DNA of 64,000 bases from contig JAJEAD010000020.1 of the NCBI GenBank assembly GCA_022824305.1, positions 1-64,000 on the forward strand, read 5' to 3'. The position numbers were made by a program, and so were the translations under genes. Shown in pieces: positions 62,918 to 64,000 of the stretch (position 1 is its first letter; every line of letters starts with the position of its first letter). The DNA is from Gammaproteobacteria bacterium. Lineage in GTDB: Bacteria > Pseudomonadota > Gammaproteobacteria > HK1. Below the pieces are notes generated by a model. The model did not search any database, was not told the DNA's origin, and saw only the letters and a list, made by a program, of their open reading frames with translations.

Positions 62918-63342
62918 TCAACGTTCTCAATATCCGATCCACGGCGAGAGAACTCCTGACCTGCGCCGCTCTTCACCGAATCGATCGGATCCGGTACTTC
63001 GTGGACGAGAGGGGCCTGCATCCGGACTGCACCTACGGCGGCAAACCGACTGCGCTGTGCTACGCGTTGATCCAGCCGCACCGGAGTCTCGTGGAGTTCC
63101 TCCTCAGCCGAGGCGCGAACGTCAACCATTCGGATGTGCTCGGCATGACGCCACTCCACTACGCGGCGCTCGGCGGATGCGAGCAGTGCATGGCCCGCCT
63201 CATCCATCACGGCGCGGACCGAAGCGCGCGGAACGCCGCGGGACACACGCCGCTGGGCCTCATTCGGAATCGGCCCGACCGGGAAAGTGTTGATGGCTGT
63301 AGAAAGGGCGCGGTTGTCTGGCGAACAGCCCTCGTGAACTGA
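62914..63342 (+). CDS. ankyrin-repeat protein
   Basis: 142 residues. Starts with GTG overlapping the previous stop. It contains about three ankyrin units: ALCYALIQPHRSLVEFLLSRGANVNHSD, then LGMTPLHYAALGGCEQCMARLIHHGAD and RNAAGHTPLGLI. The N-terminal helix ARELLTCAALHRIDRIRYFVDERG looks like a degenerate first repeat. No enzymatic domain, signal peptide or membrane segment. Ankyrin proteins mediate protein binding, and in host-associated bacteria some are effectors; here small size and genomic context leave the role open. Confidence 0.75.
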   Translation: MINVLNIRSTARELLTCAALHRIDRIRYFVDERGLHPDCTYGGKPTALCYALIQPHRSLVEFLLSRGANVNHSDVLGMTPLHYAALGGCEQCMARLIHHGADRSARNAAGHTPLGLIRNRPDRESVDGCRKGAVVWRTALVN

Positions 63343-63417
63343 CTGTGCCGGACGGAGCGAACCTGCTCTGAGTCGTCCCGATGGCCCGCCTGGGACCTGT
63401 CGCTGTTTTGCCCATAA

Positions 63418-63432
63418 TGAGCATTTAGCTCA
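63418..63432 (+). promoter_or_regulatory. candidate operator of the toxin-antitoxin module
   Basis: Inverted repeat TGAGC-ATTTA-GCTCA directly upstream of the antitoxin gene, overlapping a CATAAT -10-like box (63413-63418). Phd-type antitoxins bind such short palindromes to repress their own operon. Confidence 0.5.
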
Positions 63433-63467
63433 AAATGGTCCGAATCAAGCGACGGTGGAGGATAACG

Positions 63468-63734
63468 GTGGTGGAGAAAGGCATTCCTGCCGCAGAGGCC
63501 AAGACGAACTTCGGCGCACTTCTCGAGAAGGTACAGCGCGAGCCGCTCATGATCTCGAAGAAAGGCCGGCCGGTTGCGGTCTTGATGTCGATGGATGAGT
63601 TCGAGACGCATCAGCGACTCAAGCTCGAACAACTCCGCCACGAGGTGCGAGCCGGGCTTGCGGAGCTGGAAGCGGGCGAGGTTGCCAGCGGCGCTGAAGC
63701 CTTCGAGGCCATGGCTCGAGAACTCGGAGATTGA
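63468..63734 (+). CDS. Phd/YefM-family antitoxin
   Basis: 88 residues from GTG 63468 (63471 also possible), chosen because GGAGG (63457-63461) sits at proper spacing and the operator lies upstream. The ATG at 63435 would place the start almost in the operator. The Phd fold is EKGIPAAEAKTNFGALLEKVQREPLMISKKGRPVAVLMSMDEFE, followed by a C-terminal arm rich in Glu/Ala (LEAGEVASGAEAFEAMARELGD) that would neutralise the toxin. Stop overlaps the toxin start (TGATG). Confidence 0.88.
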   Translation: MVEKGIPAAEAKTNFGALLEKVQREPLMISKKGRPVAVLMSMDEFETHQRLKLEQLRHEVRAGLAELEAGEVASGAEAFEAMARELGD

Positions 63735-64000
63735 TGCCTCGCTACGACTTTACGAAACGAGCGCTGGCCGACCTTCTGGATATCGCCCGCTACACCAGGG
63801 AGACGTGGGGGCATAGGCAGGCCCGGATCTATGGTGAGGAGATCGAGCTCGGTATCCGGAAGCTCGCATTGTCGCCCGGCATGGGCCGTGTACGCGCTGA
63901 CGTAGCGCCCTCGGTGCGGACGTTTCCAATCGCTCGGCATGTTGCCTTCTATGTCGAGGGCGAAGGCGGGATCACGGTGCTTCGCCTGCTTCACCCGAGC
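63734..64000 (+). CDS. ParE/RelE-family toxin (partial, runs past the window end)
   Basis: At least 89 residues with no stop in the window. RelE/ParE superfamily features: KRALADLLDIARYTRETWGHRQARIYGEEIE and the C-terminal ..RHVAFYVEGEGGITVLRLLHPS, with an Arg-rich sheet ending the fold. ParE types poison DNA gyrase; RelE types cut mRNA at the ribosome. The helical start (DLLDIARYTRETWG) is ParE-like. The gene overlaps the antitoxin by one base, a normal TA arrangement. Confidence 0.85.
   Translation, partial: MPRYDFTKRALADLLDIARYTRETWGHRQARIYGEEIELGIRKLALSPGMGRVRADVAPSVRTFPIARHVAFYVEGEGGITVLRLLHPS

Overview
The window is a high-GC, gene-dense stretch of a heterotrophic proteobacterial chromosome. 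The gene set (three ABC importers, many CoA ligases, two enoyl-CoA hydratase homologues, a fused isobutyryl-CoA mutase, an IalB-type periplasmic protein) points to an Alpha- or Gammaproteobacterium living on organic acids, amino acids and osmolyte-like compounds, plausibly marine or host-associated. This placement comes from gene content only. I recognise no rRNA, tRNA or CRISPR array.

Layout. 1-1.9 kb is a decayed accessory region: a tandem pair of small membrane proteins of which one carries an in-frame stop, insertion-sequence relics (an IS21-type terminus beside an IS3-type OrfA fragment) and an orphan C-terminal fragment. 1.9-6.3 kb holds a D-2-hydroxyacid dehydrogenase homologue lacking the expected catalytic His, then a molybdenum-cofactor cluster (mobA, moeA, moaB) interspersed with two dead toxin-antitoxin genes (AbrB-type antitoxin, YafQ-type toxin). 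6.4-14.6 kb is a plus-strand cluster: SDR, DMSP-lyase-family cupin, phytanoyl-CoA-dioxygenase-type oxygenase, a PotD/B/C/A-type importer and a methyltransferase. 14.8-18.7 kb has acetoacetyl-CoA synthetase with a small partner gene, and a DmdB-like acyl-CoA ligase. 18.7-27.8 kb is a long minus-strand operon: acyl-CoA synthetase, livG-H-M-K-F, a PaaK-like ligase and an Fe-S protein. It looks like a system that imports an organic acid and activates it to its CoA ester.

28-37 kb contains two divergent DMT exporters, an NRDE (TANGO2-like) protein, IcmF, a class III aminotransferase and an unusual fusion of a helix-turn-helix domain to an ECHDC3-type crotonase. 37-44 kb is a run of housekeeping and repair genes (histidine phosphatase, BtuF-like protein, DUF924, Pcm, IalB-like, a glutaredoxin/alkyltransferase-like fusion, HAD phosphatase) ending in a STAS-GPP34 pair. 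44.6-52 kb has hydantoinase/oxoprolinase HyuA-HyuB, a GST, a PLP aminotransferase and an MDR oxidoreductase. 52-59 kb is a Dpp-type importer (divergent binding protein, two permeases, one double ATPase) followed by SnoaL-like and TenA genes. 59-62 kb has an enoyl-CoA hydratase and an ADP-forming acyl-CoA synthetase. 62-64 kb is accessory again: a bacterioferritin fragment, a coupled hypothetical/ankyrin pair and an intact Phd/ParE-type toxin-antitoxin module that runs off the window end.

Common themes are CoA-ester metabolism fed by ABC importers, tight translational coupling (ATGA/GTGA overlaps), and small decayed mobile or toxin-antitoxin remnants at the edges. The best leads for something undescribed are the HTH-crotonase fusion with its inverted-repeat leader, the cupin/dioxygenase/Pot-type osmolyte cluster, and the STAS-GPP34 pair.
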